DNA from: Coriaria nepalensis
Lineage: Eukaryota; Streptophyta; Magnoliopsida; Cucurbitales; Coriariaceae
NCBI GenBank assembly: GCA_027186245.1
Contig: CP114482.1
Span: 27,299,209 to 27,363,208, forward strand
Direction: 5' to 3'
Length of the DNA: 64,000 nucleotides
Positions within the stretch are counted from its first letter, which is position 1; each line of letters opens with the position of its first letter. Position numbers and translations under genes: made by a program. The notes below the pieces were generated by a model. That model saw nothing but the letters and a program-made list of their open reading frames with translations, was not told where the DNA came from and did not search any database. Shown here one piece after another: positions 24,653-38,921 of the stretch.

Positions 24653-25530
24653 CAAGTTACGCACGAAAGTCATGTTTAAAGGCCGAATTTCCTTTGAAGT
24701 GATTTAGAATGATTTACTCACAAAAAGAGACGCAAAAATATGACTTTAAGGTTAAAAAAATGCATAGTTGCCATCAATAGATCAATTGCAAGTTATGCAT
24801 GAAAGTCGCGTTTTAAATGCAAAAGGAGAATTGGTTCGAAGTGCGTTCAAACAATTTAATGATTGAAAAGACTGAGTGATGTGCTTTTTAATGCTAAAAT
24901 TATGCATTGTTCTCTTCAATAGATTAATTACAAGTTACGTAAGAAAATAATGTTTGTAGGGCAAAAATAGAATTCGTTCGAATTAATTTAGAATGATTTA
25001 ATTACTAGAACAGACTCAATGACATGACTTTAAGGCTAAACAAATGCATTGTTGCCTTCAATAGATCAACTGCAAGTTACGCACGAAAGTCATGTTTCAA
25101 GGCCGAATTTCGTTCAAAGTGATTTAGAATGATTTACTGACTGAAAGAGACGCATAAATATGAGTTTAAGGCTAAAAAAATGCATAGTTGCCATCAATAG
25201 ATCAATTACAAGTTATGCGTGAAAGTCACGTTCTAAATGCAAAAAGAGAATTGGTTCGAAGTGCCTTCAAACAATTTAATGATTCAAAAGACTGAGTGAT
25301 GTGCTTTTTAATGCTAAAATTATGCATTGTTGTCTTCAATAGATTAATTACAAGTTATGTCAGAAAATAATGTTTGAAGGGCAAAAATAGAATTCGTTCG
25401 AATGAATTTAGAATGATTTAATGACTAGAACAGACTCAATGACATGACTTTAAGGCTAAACAAATGCATTGTTGCCTTCAATAGATCAACTGCGAGTTAC
25501 GCACGAAAGTCATGTTCAAAGGCCGAATTT

Positions 25531-28500
25531 CCTTCGAAGTGAATTAGAATGATTTACAGACTAAAAGAGACGCAAAAATATGACTTTAAGGCTAAAAAAA
25601 TGCATAGTTGCCATCAATAGATCAATTACAAGTTATGCATGAAAGTCGCGTTCTAAATGCAAAAAGAGAATTGGTTCGGAGTGCCTTCAAACAATTTAAT
25701 GATTGAAAAGACTGAGTGATATGCTTTTTAACGCTAAAATTATGCATTGTTGTCTTCAATACATTAATTACAAGTTATGTAAGAAAATAATGTTTGAAGG
25801 GCAAAAATAGAATTCGTTCGAATTAATTTAGAATGATTTAATACCTAGAAGAGACTCAGTGACATGACTTTAAGGCTAAACAAATGCATTCTTGCCTATA
25901 ATAGATCAACTGCAAGTTACGCACGAAATTCATGTTTAAAGGCCGAATTTCGTTTGAAGTGATTTAGAATGATTTACTGACAAAAAGCGACGCAAAAATA
26001 TGACTTTAAGGCTAAAAAAATGGATAGTTGCCATCAATCGATCAATTACAAGTTATGCATGAAAGTCGCGTTCTAAATGCAAAAAAAGAATTGGTTCGGA
26101 GTGCCTTCAAACAATTTAATGATTGAAAAGACTGAGTGATATGCTTTTTAACGCTAAAATTATGCATTGTTGTCTTCAATACATTAATTACAAGTTATGT
26201 ACGAAAATAATGTTTGAAGGGCAAAAATAGAATTCGTTCGAATTAATTTAGAATGATTTAATAACTAGAAGAGACTCAGTGACATGACTTTAAGGCTAAA
26301 CAAATGCATTCTTGCCTATAATAGATCAACTGCAAGTTACGCACGAAAGTCATGTTTAAAGGCCGAATTTTGTTCGAAGTGATTTAGAATGATTTACTGA
26401 CTAAAAGAGACGCAAAAATATGACTTCAACGCTAAAAAATGCATAGTTGCCATCAATAGATCAATTGCAAGTTATGCATGAAAGTCGCGTTTTAAATGCA
26501 AAAGGAGAATTGGTTCGAAGTGCGTTCAAATAATTTAATGATTGAAAAGATTGAGTGATATGCTTTTTAATGCTAAAATTATGCATTGTTGTATTCAATA
26601 GATTAATTACAAGTTACGTAAGAAAATAATGTTTGAAGGGCAAAAATAGAATTCGTTCGAATTAATTTAGAATGATTTAATGACTAGAAGAGACTCAATG
26701 ACATGACTTTAAGGCTAAACAAATACATTGTTGCCTTCAATAGTTCAACTGCAAGTTACGCACGAACGTCATGTTTAAAGGTCGAATTTCGTTCGAAGTG
26801 ATTTAGAATGATTTACTGACAAAAAGTGACGCAAAAATATGACTTTCAGGCTAAAAAAATGCATAGTTGTCATCAATAGATCAATTACAAGTTATGCATG
26901 AAAGTCACGTTCTAAATGCAAAAAGAGAATTTTTTCGAAGTGCCTTCAAACAATTTAATGATTGAAAAGACTGAGTGATATGCTTTTTAATGCTAAAATA
27001 ATGCATTGTTGTCTTGAATAGATTAATTAGAAGTTATGTAAGAAAATAATGTTTGAAGGGCAAAAATAGAATTCGTTCGAATTAATTTAGAATGATTCAA
27101 TGACTTGAAGAGACTCAGTGACATGACTTTAAGGCTAAACAAATGCATTCTTGCCTATAATAGATCAACTGCAAGTTATGCACGAAAGTCATGTTCGAAT
27201 GCCGAATTTCATACGAAGTGATTTAGAATGATTTACTGACTAAAAGAGACGCAAAAATATGACTTCAACGCTAAAAAATGCATGGTGCCATCAATAGATC
27301 AATTGCAAGTTATGCACGAAAGTCGCGTTTTAATTGCAAAAAGAGAACTGGTTCGAAATGCCTTCAAACAATTTAATGATTGAAAAGACTGAGTCATATG
27401 CTTTTTAATGCTAAAATAATGCATTATGTCTTCAATAGATTAATTACAAGTTATGTAAGAAAATAATGTTTGAAGGGCGAAAATAGAATTCGTTCGAATG
27501 AATTTAGAATGATTTAATGACTAGAAGAGACTCAATGACATGACTTTAAGGCTAAACAAATGCATTGTTGCCTTCAATAGATAAACTGCAAGTTACGCAC
27601 GAAATTTATGTTTGAAGGCCGAATTTCGTTCGAAGTGATTTAGAATGATTTACTGACTAAAAGAGACGCAAAAATATGACTTTAAGGCTAAAAAAATGCA
27701 TAGTTGCCATCAATAGATCAATTACAAGTTATGCATGAAAGTCGCGTTCTAAATGCAAAAAGAGAATTGGTTCGGAGTACCTTCAAACAATTTAATGATT
27801 GAAAAGACTGAGTGATATGCTTTTTAATGCTAAAATTATGCATTGTTGTCTTCAATACATTAATTACATGTTATGTAAGAAAATAATGTTTGAAGGGCAA
27901 AAATAGAATTCGTTCGAATTAATTTAGAGTGATTTAATAACTAGAAGAGACTCAGTGAAATGACTTTAAGGCTAAACAAATGCATTCTTGCTTATAATAG
28001 ATCAACTGCAAGTTACGCACGAAAGTCATGTTTAAAGGCCGAATTTTGTTCGAAGTGATTTAGAATGATTTACTGACTAAAAGAGACGCAAAAATATGAC
28101 TTTAAGGCTAAAAAAATGCATAGTTGCCAGCAATAGATCAATTACAAGTTATGCATGAAAGTCGCGTTCTAAATGCAAAAAGAGATTTGATTCGAAGTGC
28201 CTTCAAACAATTTAATGATTGAAAAGACTGAGTCATATGCTTTTTAATGCTAAAATAATGCATTGTTGTCTTCAATAGATTAATTACAAGTTATGTAAGA
28301 AAATAATGTTTGAAGGGCGAAAATAGAATTCGTTCGAATTAATTTAGAATGATTTAATGACTAGAAGAGACTCAATGACATGACTTTAAGGCTTAACAAA
28401 TGCAATGTTGCCTTCAATAGATCAACTGCAAGTTACGAACGAAATTCATGTTTAAAGGCCGAATTTCGTTGGAAGTGATTTAGAATGATTTACTGACTAA

Positions 28501-31500
28501 AAGAGACGCAAAAATATGACTTTCAGGCTAAAAAAATGCATAGTTGCCCTCAATAGATCAATTACAAGTTATGCATGAAAGTCCTGTTTTAATTGCAAAA
28601 AGAGAACTGGTTCGAAGTGCCTTCAAACAATTTAATGATTGAAAAGACTGAGTCATATGCTTTTTAATGCTAAAATAATGCATTGTTGTCTTCAATAGAT
28701 TAATTACAAGTTATGTAAGAAAATAATGTTTGAAGGGCGAAAATAGAATTCGTTCGAATTAATTTAGAATGATTTAATGACTAGAAGAGACTCAATGACA
28801 TGACTTTAAGGCTTAACAAATGCAATGTTGCCTTCAATAGATCAACTGCAAGTTACGCACGAAATTCATGTTTAAAGGCCGAATTTCGTTCGAAGTGATT
28901 TAGAATGATTTACTGACTAAAAGAGACGCAAAAAAATGACTTTCAGGCTAAAAAAATGCATAGTTGCCCTCAATAGATCAATTACAAGTTATGCATGAAA
29001 GTCGCGTTCTAAATGCAAAAAGAGAATTGATTCGAAGTGCCTTCAAACAATTTAATGATTGAAAAGACTGAGTCATATGCTTTTTAATGCTAAAATAATG
29101 CATTGTTGTCTTCAATAGATTAATTACAAGTTATGTAAGAAAATAATGTTTGAAGGGCGAAAATAGAATTCGTTCGAATTAATTTAGAATGATTTAATCA
29201 CTAGAAGAGACTCAGTGACATGACTTTAAGGCTAAACAAATGCATTCTTGCCTATAATAGATCAACTGCAAGTTACGCACGAAAGTCATGTTTAAAGGCC
29301 GAATTTCGTTCGAAGTGATTTAGAATGATTTACTGACAAAAAGAGACGCAAAAATATGACTTTAAGGCTAAAAAAATGCATAGTTGCCATCAATAGATCA
29401 ATTACAAGTTATGCATGAAAGTCGCGTTCTAAATGCAAAAAGAGAATTGGTTTGGAGTGCCTTCAAACAATTTAATGATTGAAAAGACTGAGTGATATGC
29501 TTTTTAATGCTAAAATTATGCATTGTTGTATTCAATAGATTAATTACAAGTTACGTAAGAAAATAATGTTTGAAGGGCAAAAATAGAATTCGTTCGAATT
29601 AATTTAGAATGATTTAATGACTAGAAGAGACTCAATGACATGACTTTATGGCTAAACAAATGCATTGTTGCCTTCAATAGATCAACTGCAAGTTACGCAC
29701 GAAAGTCATGTTTAAAGGTGGAATTTCGTTCGAAGTGATTTGGAATGATTTACTGACTAAAAGAGACGCAAAAATATGACTTTAAGGCTAAAAAAATGCA
29801 TAATTGCCATCAATAGATCAATTACAAGTTATGCATGAAAGTCGCGTTCTAAATGCAAAAAGAGAATTGATTCGAAGTGCCTTCAAACAATTTAATGATT
29901 GAAAAGACTGAGTGATATGCTTTTTAACGCTAAAATTATGCATTGTTGTCTTCAATACATTAATTACAAGTTATGTAAGAAAATAATCTTTGAAGGGCAA
30001 AAATAGAATTCGTTCGAATGAATTTAGAATGATTTAATGACTAGAAGAGACTCAATGTCATGACTTTAAGGCTAAACAAATGCATTGTTGCCTTCAATAG
30101 ATCAACTGCAAGTTACCCACGAAAGTCATGTTTAAAGGCCGAATTTCGTTCGAAGTGATTTAGAATGATTTACTGACTAAAAGAGACGCAAAAATATGAC
30201 TTCAACGCTAATATATGCATAGTTGCCATCAATAGATCAATTGCAAGTTATGCATGAAAGTCGCGTTTTAAATGCAAAAGGAGAATTGGTTCGAAGTGCA
30301 TTCAAATAATTTAATGATTGAAAAGACTGAGTGATCTGCTTTTTAATGCTAAAATTATGCATTGTTGTATTCAATAGATTAATTACAAGTTACGTAAGAA
30401 AATAATGTTTGAAGGGCAAAAATAGAATTCGTTCTAATTAATTTAGAATGATTTAATGACTAGAAGAGACTCAATGACATGACTTTAAGGCTAAACAAAT
30501 GCATTGTTGCCTTCAATAGATCAACTGCAAGTTACGCACGAAAGTCATGTTTAAAGGCCGAATTTCGGTCGAAGTGATTTAGAATGATTTACTAACTAAA
30601 AGAGACGCAAAAATATGACTTTAAGGCTAAAAAAATGCATAGTTGCCATCAATAGATGAATTGCAAGTTATGCATGAAAGTCGCGTTTTAAGTGCAAAAG
30701 AAGAGTTGGTTCGAAGTGCGTTCAAACAATTTAATGATTGAAAAGACTGAGTGATATGCTTTTTAACAGTAAAATAATGCATTGTTGTCTTCAATAGATT
30801 AATTACAAGTTCTGTACGAAAATAATTTTTGAAGGGCAAAAATAGGATTCGTTCGAATTAATTTAGAATGATTTAATGACTAGAAGAGACTCAATGACAT
30901 GACTTTAAGCCTAAACTAATGCATTGTTGCCTTCAATAGATCAACTGCAAGTTACGCACGAAAGTCATATTTAAAGGCCGAATTTCGTTCGAAGTGATTT
31001 AGAATGATTTACTGACAAAAAGAGACGCAAAAATATGACTTTAAGGCTAAAAAAATGCATAGTTGCCATCAATAGATCAATTGCAAGTTATGCATGAAAG
31101 TCGCGTTTTAAATGCAAAAGGAGAATTGGTTCGAAGTGCGTTCAAACAATTTAATGATTGAAAAGACTGAGTGATGTGCTTTTTAATGCTAAAATTATGC
31201 ATTGTTCTCTTCAATAGATTAATTACAAGTTACGTAAGAAAATAATGTTTGAAGGGCAAAAATTGAATTCGTTCGAATTAATTTAGAATGATTTAATGAC
31301 TAGAAAAGACTCAATGACATGACTTTAAGGCTAAACAAATATATTGTTGCCTTCAATAGATCAACTGCAAGTTACGCACGAAACTCATGTTTAAAGGCCG
31401 AATTTCGGTCGAAGTGATTTAGAATGATTTACTGACTAAGAGTGACGCAAAAATATGACTTTAAGGCTAAAAAAATGCATAGTTGCCATCAATAGATCAA

Positions 31501-31787
31501 TTACAAGTTATCCATGAAAGTCGCGTTCTAAATGCAAAAAGAGAATTGGTTCGAAGCGCCTTCAAACAATTTAATGATTGAAAAGACTGAGTCATATGCT
31601 TTTTAACGCTAAAATAATGCATTGTTGTCTTCAATAGATTAATTACAAGTTATGTAAGAAAATAATGTTTGAAGGGCAAAAATAGAATTCGCTCGAATTA
31701 ATTTAGAATGATTTAATGACTAGAAGAGACTCAATGACATGAATTTAAGGCTAAACTAATGCATTGTTGCCTTCAATAGATCAACTG
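25531..31787 (+). repeat. Superunit copy 1 (15 HORs, 6,295 bp counted from A at 25493)
   Basis: A monomers start at 25493, 25913, 26333, 26752, 27172, 27589, 28009, 28429, 28849, 29269, 29689, 30109, 30528, 30948 and 31368. The first ~38 bp still follow domain 1 ('ctgcgagtt', 'gttcaaagg'). Left of the position matching 34122 it differs from copies 2 and 3 at several sites; right of it, it agrees with copy 2. Confidence 0.9.
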
Positions 31788-34700
31788 CAAGTTACGCACG
31801 AAAGTCATGTTTAAAGGCCGAATTTCCTTCGAAGTGATTTAGAATGATTTACAGACTAAAAGAGACGCAAAAATATGACTTTAAGGCTAAAAAAATGCAT
31901 AGTTGCCATCAATAGATCAATTACAAGTTATGCATGAAAGTCGCGTTCTAAATGCAAAAAGAGAATTGGTTCGGAGTGCCTTCAAACAATTTAATGATTG
32001 AAAAGACTGAGTGATATGCTTTTTAACGCTAAAATTATGCATTGTTGTCTTCAATACATTAATTACAAGTTATGTAAGAAAATAATGTTTGAAGGGCAAA
32101 AATAGAATTCGTTCGAATTAATTTAGAATGATTTAATACCTAGAAGAGACTCAGTGACATGACTTTAAGGCTAAACAAATGCATTCTTGCCTATAATAGA
32201 TCAACTGCAAGTTACGCACGAAATTCATGTTTAAAGGCCGAATTTCGTTTGAAGTGATTTAGAATGATTTACTGACAAAAAGAGACGCAAAAATATGACT
32301 TTAAGGCTAAAAAAATGGATAGTTGCCATCAATCGATCAATTACAAGTTATGCATGAAAGTCGCGTTCTAAATGCAAAAAAAGAATTGGTTCGGAGTGCC
32401 TTCAAACAATTTAATGATTGAAAAGACTGAGTGATATGCTTTTTAACGCTAAAATTATGCATTGTTGTCTTCAATACATTAATTACAAGTTATGTACGAA
32501 AATAATGTTTGAAGGGCAAAAATAGAATTCGTTCGAATTAATTTAGAATGATTTAATAACTAGAAGAGACTCAGTGACATGACTTTAAGGCTAAACAAAT
32601 GCATTCTTGCCAATAATAGATCAACTGCAAGTTACGCACAAAAGTCATGTTTAAAGGCCGAATTTTGTTCGAAGTGATTTAGAATGATTTACTGACTAAA
32701 AGAGACGCAAAAATATGACTTCAACGCTAAAAAATGCATAGTTGCCATCAATAGATCAATTGCAAGTTATGCATGAAAGTCGCGTTTTAAATGCAAAAGG
32801 AGAATTGGTTCGAAGTGCGTTCAAATAATTTAATGATTGAAAAGATTGAGTGATATGCTTTTTAATGATAAATTATGCATTGTTGTATTCAATAGATTAA
32901 TTACAAGTTACGTAAGAAAATAATGTTTGAAGGGCAAAAATAGAATTCGTTCGAATTAATTTAGAATGATTTAATGACTAGAAGAGACTCAATGACATGA
33001 CTTTAAGGCTAAACAAATACATTGTTGCCTTCAATAGATCAACTGCAAGTTACGCACGAACGTCATGTTTAAAGGTCGAATTTCGTTCGAGGTGATTTAG
33101 AATGATTTACTGACAAAAAGTGACGCAAAAATATGACTTTCAGGCTAAAAAAATGCATAGTTGTCATCAATAGATCAATTTCAAGTTATGCATGAAAGTC
33201 ACGTTCTAAATGCAAAAAGAGAATTTTTTCGAAGTGCCTTCAAACAATTTAATGATTGAAAAGACTGAGTGATATGCTTTTTAATGCTAAAATAATGCAT
33301 TGTTGTCTTGAATAGATTAATTAGAAGTTATGTAAGAAAATAATGTTTGAAGGGCAAAAATAGAATTCGTTCGAATTAATTTAGAATGATTCAATGACTT
33401 GAAGAGACTCAGTGACATGACTTTAAGGCTAAACAAATGCATTCTTGCCTATAATAGATCAACTGCAAGTTATGCACGAAAGTCATGTTCGAATGCCGAA
33501 TTTCATACGAAGTGATTTAGAATGATTTACTGACTAAAAGAGACGCAAAAATATGACTTCAACGCTAAAAAATGCATGGTGCCATCAATAGATCAATTGC
33601 AAGTTATGCACGAAAGTCACGTTTTAATTGCAAAAAGAGAACTGGTTCGAAATGCCTTCAAACAATTTAATGATTGAAAAGACTGAGTCATATGCTTTTT
33701 AATGCTAAAATAATGCATTATGTCTTCAATAGATTAATTACAAGTTATGTAAGAAAATAATGTTTGAAGGGCGAAAATAGAATTCGTTCGAATTAATTTA
33801 GAATGATTTAATGACTAGAAGAGACTCAATGACATGACTTTAAGGCTAAACAAATGCATTGTTGCCTTCAATAGATAAACTGCAAGTTACGCACGAAATT
33901 TATGTTTGAAGGCCGAATATCGTTCGAAGTGATTTAGAATGATTTACTGACTAAAAGAGACGCAAAAATATGACTTTAAGGCTAAAAAAATGCATAGTTG
34001 CCATCAATAGATCAATTACAAGTTATGCATGAAAGTCGCGTTCTAAATGCAAAAAGAGAATTGGTTCGGAGTACCTTCAAACAATTTAATGATTGAAAAG
34101 ACTGAGTGATATGCTTTTTAACGCTAAAATTATGCATTGTTGTCTTCAATACATTAATTACATGTTATGTAAGAAAATAATGTTTGAAGGGCAAAAATAG
34201 AATTCGTTCGAATTAATTTAGAGTGATTTAATAACTAGAAGAGACTCAGTGAAATGACTTTAAGGCTAAACAAATGCATTCTTGCTTATAATAGATCAAC
34301 TGCAAGTTACGCACGAAAGTCATGTTTAATGGCCGAATTTTGTTCGAAGTGATTTAGAATGATTTACTGACTAAAAGAGACGCAAAAATATGACTTTAAG
34401 GCTAAAAAAATGCATAGTTGCCAGCAATAGATCAATTACAAGTTATGCATGAAAGTCGCGTTCTAAATGCAAAAAGAGATTTGATTCGAAGTGCCTTCAA
34501 ACAATTTAATGATTGAAAAGACTGAGTCATATGCTTTTTAATGCTAAAATAATGCATTGTTGTCTTCAATAGATTAATTACAAGTTATGTAAGAAAATAA
34601 TGTTTGAAGGGCGAAAATAGAATTCGTTCGAATTAATTTAGAATGATTTAATGACTAGAAGAGACTCAATGACATGACTTTAAGGCTTAACAAATGCAAT

Positions 34701-37700
34701 GTTGCCTTCAATAGATCAACTGCAAGTTACGAACGAAATTCATGTTTAAAGGCCGAATTTCGTTGGAAGTGATTTAGAATGATTTACTGACTAAAAGAGA
34801 CGCAAAAATATGACTTTCAGGCTAAAAAAATGCATAGTTGCCCTCAATAGATCAATTACAAGTTATGCATGAAAGTCCTGTTTTAATTGCAAAAAGAGAA
34901 CTGGTTCGAAGTGCCTTCAAACAATTTAATGATTGAAAAGACTGAGTCATATGCTTTTTAATGCTAAAATAATGCATTGTTGTCTTCAATAGATTAATTA
35001 CAAGTTATGTAAGAAAATAATGTTTGAAGGGCGAAAATAGAATTCGTTCGAATTAATTTAGAATGATTTAATGACTAGAAGAGACTCAATGACATGACTT
35101 TAAGGCTTAACAAATGCAATGTTGCCTTCAATAGATCAACTGCAAGTTACGCACGAAATTCATGTTTAAAGGCCGAATTTCGTTCGAAGTGATTTAGAAT
35201 GATTTACTGACTAAAAGAGACGCAAAAAAATGACTTTCAGGCTAAAAAAATGCATAGTTGCCCTCAATAGATCAATTACAAGTTATGCATGAAAGTCGCG
35301 TTCTAAATGCAAAAAGAGAATTGATTCGAAGTGCCTTCAAACAATTTAATGATTGAAAAGACTGAGTCATATGCTTTTTAATGCTAAAATAATGCATTGT
35401 TGTCTTCAATAGATTAATTACAAGTTATGTAAGAAAATAATGTTTGAAGGGCGAAAATAGAATTCGTTCGAATTAATTTAGAATGATTTAATCACTAGAA
35501 GAGACTCAGTGACATGACTTTAAGGCTAAACAAATGCATTCTTGCCTATAATAGATCAACTGCAAGTTACGCACGAAAGTCATGTTTAAAGGCCGAATTT
35601 CGTTCGAAGTGATTTAGAATGATTTACTGACAAAAAGAGACGCAAAAATATGACTTTAAGGCTAAAAAAATGCATAGTTGCCATCAATAGATCAATTACA
35701 AGTTATGCATGAAAGTCGCGTTCTAAATGCAAAAAGAGAATTGGTTTGGAGTGCCTTCAAACAATTTAATGATTGAAAAGACTGAGTGATATGCTTTTTA
35801 ATGCTAAAATTATGCATTGTTGTATTCAATAGATTAATTACAAGTTACGTAAGAAAATAATGTTTGAAGGGCAAAAATAGAATTCGTTCGAATTAATTTA
35901 GAATGATTTAATGACTAGAAGAGACTCAATGACATGACTTTATGGCTAAACAAATGCATTGTTGCCTTCAATAGATCAACTGCAAGTTACGCACGAAAGT
36001 CATGTTTAAAGGTGGAATTTCGTTCGAAGTGATTTGGAATGATTTACTGACTAAAAGAGACGCAAAAATATGACTTTAAGGCTAAAAAAATGCATAATTG
36101 CCATCAATAGATCAATTACAAGTTATGCATGAAAGTCGCGTTCTAAATGCAAAAAGAGAATTGATTCGAAGTGCCTTCAAACAATTTAATGATTGAAAAG
36201 ACTGAGTGATATGCTTTTTAACGCTAAAATTATGCATTGTTGTCTTCAATACATTAATTACAAGTTATGTAAGAAAATAATCTTTGAAGGGCAAAAATAG
36301 AATTCGTTCGAATGAATTTAGAATGATTTAATGACTAGAAGAGACTCAATGTCATGACTTTAAGGCTAAACAAATGCATTGTTGCCTTCAATAGATCAAC
36401 TGCAAGTTACCCACGAAAGTCATGTTTAAAGGCCGAATTTCGTTCGAAGTGATTTAGAATGATTTACTGACTAAAAGAGACGCAAAAATATGACTTCAAC
36501 GCTAATATATGCATAGTTGCCATCAATAGATCAATTGCAAGTTATGCATGAAAGTCGCGTTTTAAATGCAAAAGGAGAATTGGTTCGAAGTGCATTCAAA
36601 TAATTTAATGATTGAAAAGACTGAGTGATATGCTTTTTAATGCTAAAATTATGCATTGTTGTATTCAATAGATTAATTACAAGTTACGTAAGAAAATAAT
36701 GTTTGAAGGGCAAAAATAGAATTCGTTCTAATTAATTTAGAATGATTTAATGACTAGAAGAGACTCAATGACATGACTTTAAGGCTAAACAAATGCATTG
36801 TTGCCTTCAATAGATCAACTGCAAGTTACGCACGAAAGTCATGTTTAAAGGCCGAATTTCGTTCGAAGTGATTTAGAATGATTTACTAACTAAAAGAGAC
36901 GCAAAAATATGACTTTAAGGCTAAAAAAATGCATAGTTGCCATCAATAGATGAATTGCAAGTTATGCATGAAAGTCGCGTTTTAAGTGCAAAAGAAGAGT
37001 TGGTTCGAAGTGCGTTCAAACAATTTAATGATTGAAAAGACTGAGTGATATGCTTTTTAACAGTAAAATAATGCATTGTTGTCTTCAATAGATTAATTAC
37101 AAGTTCTGTACGAAAATAATTTTTGAAGGGCAAAAATAGGATTCGTTCGAATTAATTTAGAATGATTTAATGACTAGAAGAGACTCAATGACATGACTTT
37201 AAGCCTAAACTAATGCATTGTTGCCTTCAATAGATCAACTGCAAGTTACGCACGAAAGTCATATTTAAAGGCCGAATTTCGTTCGAAGTGATTTAGAATG
37301 ATTTACTGACAAAAAGAGACGCAAAAATATGACTTTAAGGCTAAAAAAATGCATAGTTGCCATCAATAGATCAATTGCAAGTTATGCATGAAAGTCGCGT
37401 TTTAAATGCAAAAGGAGAATTGGTTCGAAGTGCGTTCAAACAATTTAATGATTGAAAAGACTGAGTGATGTGCTTTTTAATGCTAAAATTATGCATTGTT
37501 CTCTTCAATAGATTAATTACAAGTTACGTAAGAAAATAATGTTTGAAGGGCAAAAATTGAATTCGTTCGAATTAATTTAGAATGATTTAATGACTAGAAG
37601 AGACTCAATGACATGACTTTAAGGCTAAACAAATGCATTGTTGCCTTCAATAGATCAACTGCAAGTTACGCACGAAAGTCATGTTTAAAGGCCGAATTTC

Positions 37701-38921
37701 GTTCGAAGTGATTTAGAATGATTTACTAACTAAAAGAGACGCAAAAATATGACTTTAAGGCTAAAAAAATGCATAGTTGCCATCAATAGATGAATTGCAA
37801 GTTATGCATGAAAGTCGCGTTTTAAGTGCAAAAGAAGAGTTGGTTCGAAGTGCGTTCAAACAATTTAATGATTGAAAAGACTGAGTGATATGCTTTTTAA
37901 CAGTAAAATAATGCATTGTTGTCTTCAATAGATTAATTACAAGTTCTGTACGAAAATAATTTTTGAAGGGCAAAAATAGGATTCGTTCGAATTAATTTAG
38001 AATGATTTAATGACTAGAAGAGACTCAATGACATGACTTTAAGCCTAAACTAATGCATTGTTGCCTTCAATAGATCAACTGCAAGTTACGCACGAAAGTC
38101 ATATTTAAAGGCCGAATTTCGTTCGAAGTGATTTAGAATGATTTACTGACAAAAAGAGACGCAAAAATATGACTTTAAGGCTAAAAAAATGCATAGTTGC
38201 CATCAATAGATCAATTGCAAGTTATGCATGAAAGTCGCGTTTTAAATGCAAAAGGAGAATTGGTTCGAAGTGCGTTCAAACAATTTAATGATTGAAAAGA
38301 CTGAGTGATGTGCTTTTTAATGCTAAAATTATGCATTGTTCTCTTCAATAGATTAATTACAAGTTACGTAAGAAAATAATGTTTGAAGGGCAAAAATTGA
38401 ATTCGTTCGAATTAATTTAGAATGATTTAATGACTAGAAAAGACTCAATGACATGACTTTAAGGCTAAACAAATATATTGTTGCCTTCAATAGATCAACT
38501 GCAAGTTACGCACGAAACTCATGTTTAAAGGCCGAATTTCGGTCGAAGTGATTTAGAATGATTTACTGACTAAGAGTGACGCAAAAATATGACTTTAAGG
38601 CTAAAAAAATGCATAGTTGCCATCAATAGATCAATTACAAGTTATCCATGAAAGTCGCGTTCTAAATGCAAAAAGAGAATTGGTTCGAAGTGCCTTCAAA
38701 CAATTTAATGATTGAAAAGACTGAGTCATATGCTTTTTAACGCTAAAATAATGCATTGTTGTCTTCAATAGATTAATTACAAGTTATGTAAGAAAATAAT
38801 GTTTGAAGGGCAAAAATAGAATTCGCTCGAATTAATTTAGAATGATTTAATGACTAGAAGAGACTCAATGACATGAATTTAAGGCTAAACTAATGCATTG
38901 TTGCCTTCAATAGATCAACTG
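31788..38921 (+). repeat. Superunit copy 2, hybrid and enlarged (17 HORs, 7,134 bp)
   Basis: It has the same order of units as copy 1 plus two additional HORs from the 840-bp duplication. Its left part shares with copy 3 'gccaataatag', 'cacaaaagtc', 'gataaattatgc', 'ttcgaggtg', 'aatttcaag', 'cacgttttaattg' and 'gaatatcg'. Its right part shares with copy 1 'catgttatg', 'gccagcaatag', 'tacgaacg', 'tttggagtg', 'tttatggc', 'aatctttg' and 'ttctaatt'. The change lies between 34122 and 34163. Confidence 0.9.
36730..38439 (+). repeat. Perfect 840-bp tandem duplication inside superunit copy 2
   Basis: Each base from 36730 to 37599 equals the base 840 further on (870 bp). The edges are 'ttctaatt' versus 'ttcgaatt' at 36729/37569 and 'tagaagag' versus 'tagaaaag' at 37600/38440. 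Copy 1 has these two HORs only once (30528 and 30948), so the duplication arose after the superunit itself was duplicated. It also explains why the same small open frame appears at 36921 and 37761. Confidence 0.92.

Larger units (their letters stand above)
1..25531 (+). repeat. Domain 1: mosaic left part of the array
   Basis: It contains 58 A monomers plus four B-C dimers lacking A. HORs are mostly exactly 420 bp. Typical features are full 136-bp A monomers, B with 'ttatgcatgaaagtc', and 'gccttcaatag' or 'gccttgaatag' at the C end. Variants are shuffled between units, and many short duplications of 420-bp multiples overlap. The right limit is set where the sequence stops following the 17.2-18.1 kb segment and begins to follow the domain 2 superunit. 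No genes. Confidence 0.8.

Noticed and set aside
30627..30839. Minus-strand open frame of 70 codons, repeated at 36921-37133 and 37761-37973
   Set aside because: It is the same satellite-derived frame, extended by a substitution in C ('aataggattcg'). The copies are similar because the superunit and the 840-bp segment were duplicated, not because of protein-level selection.
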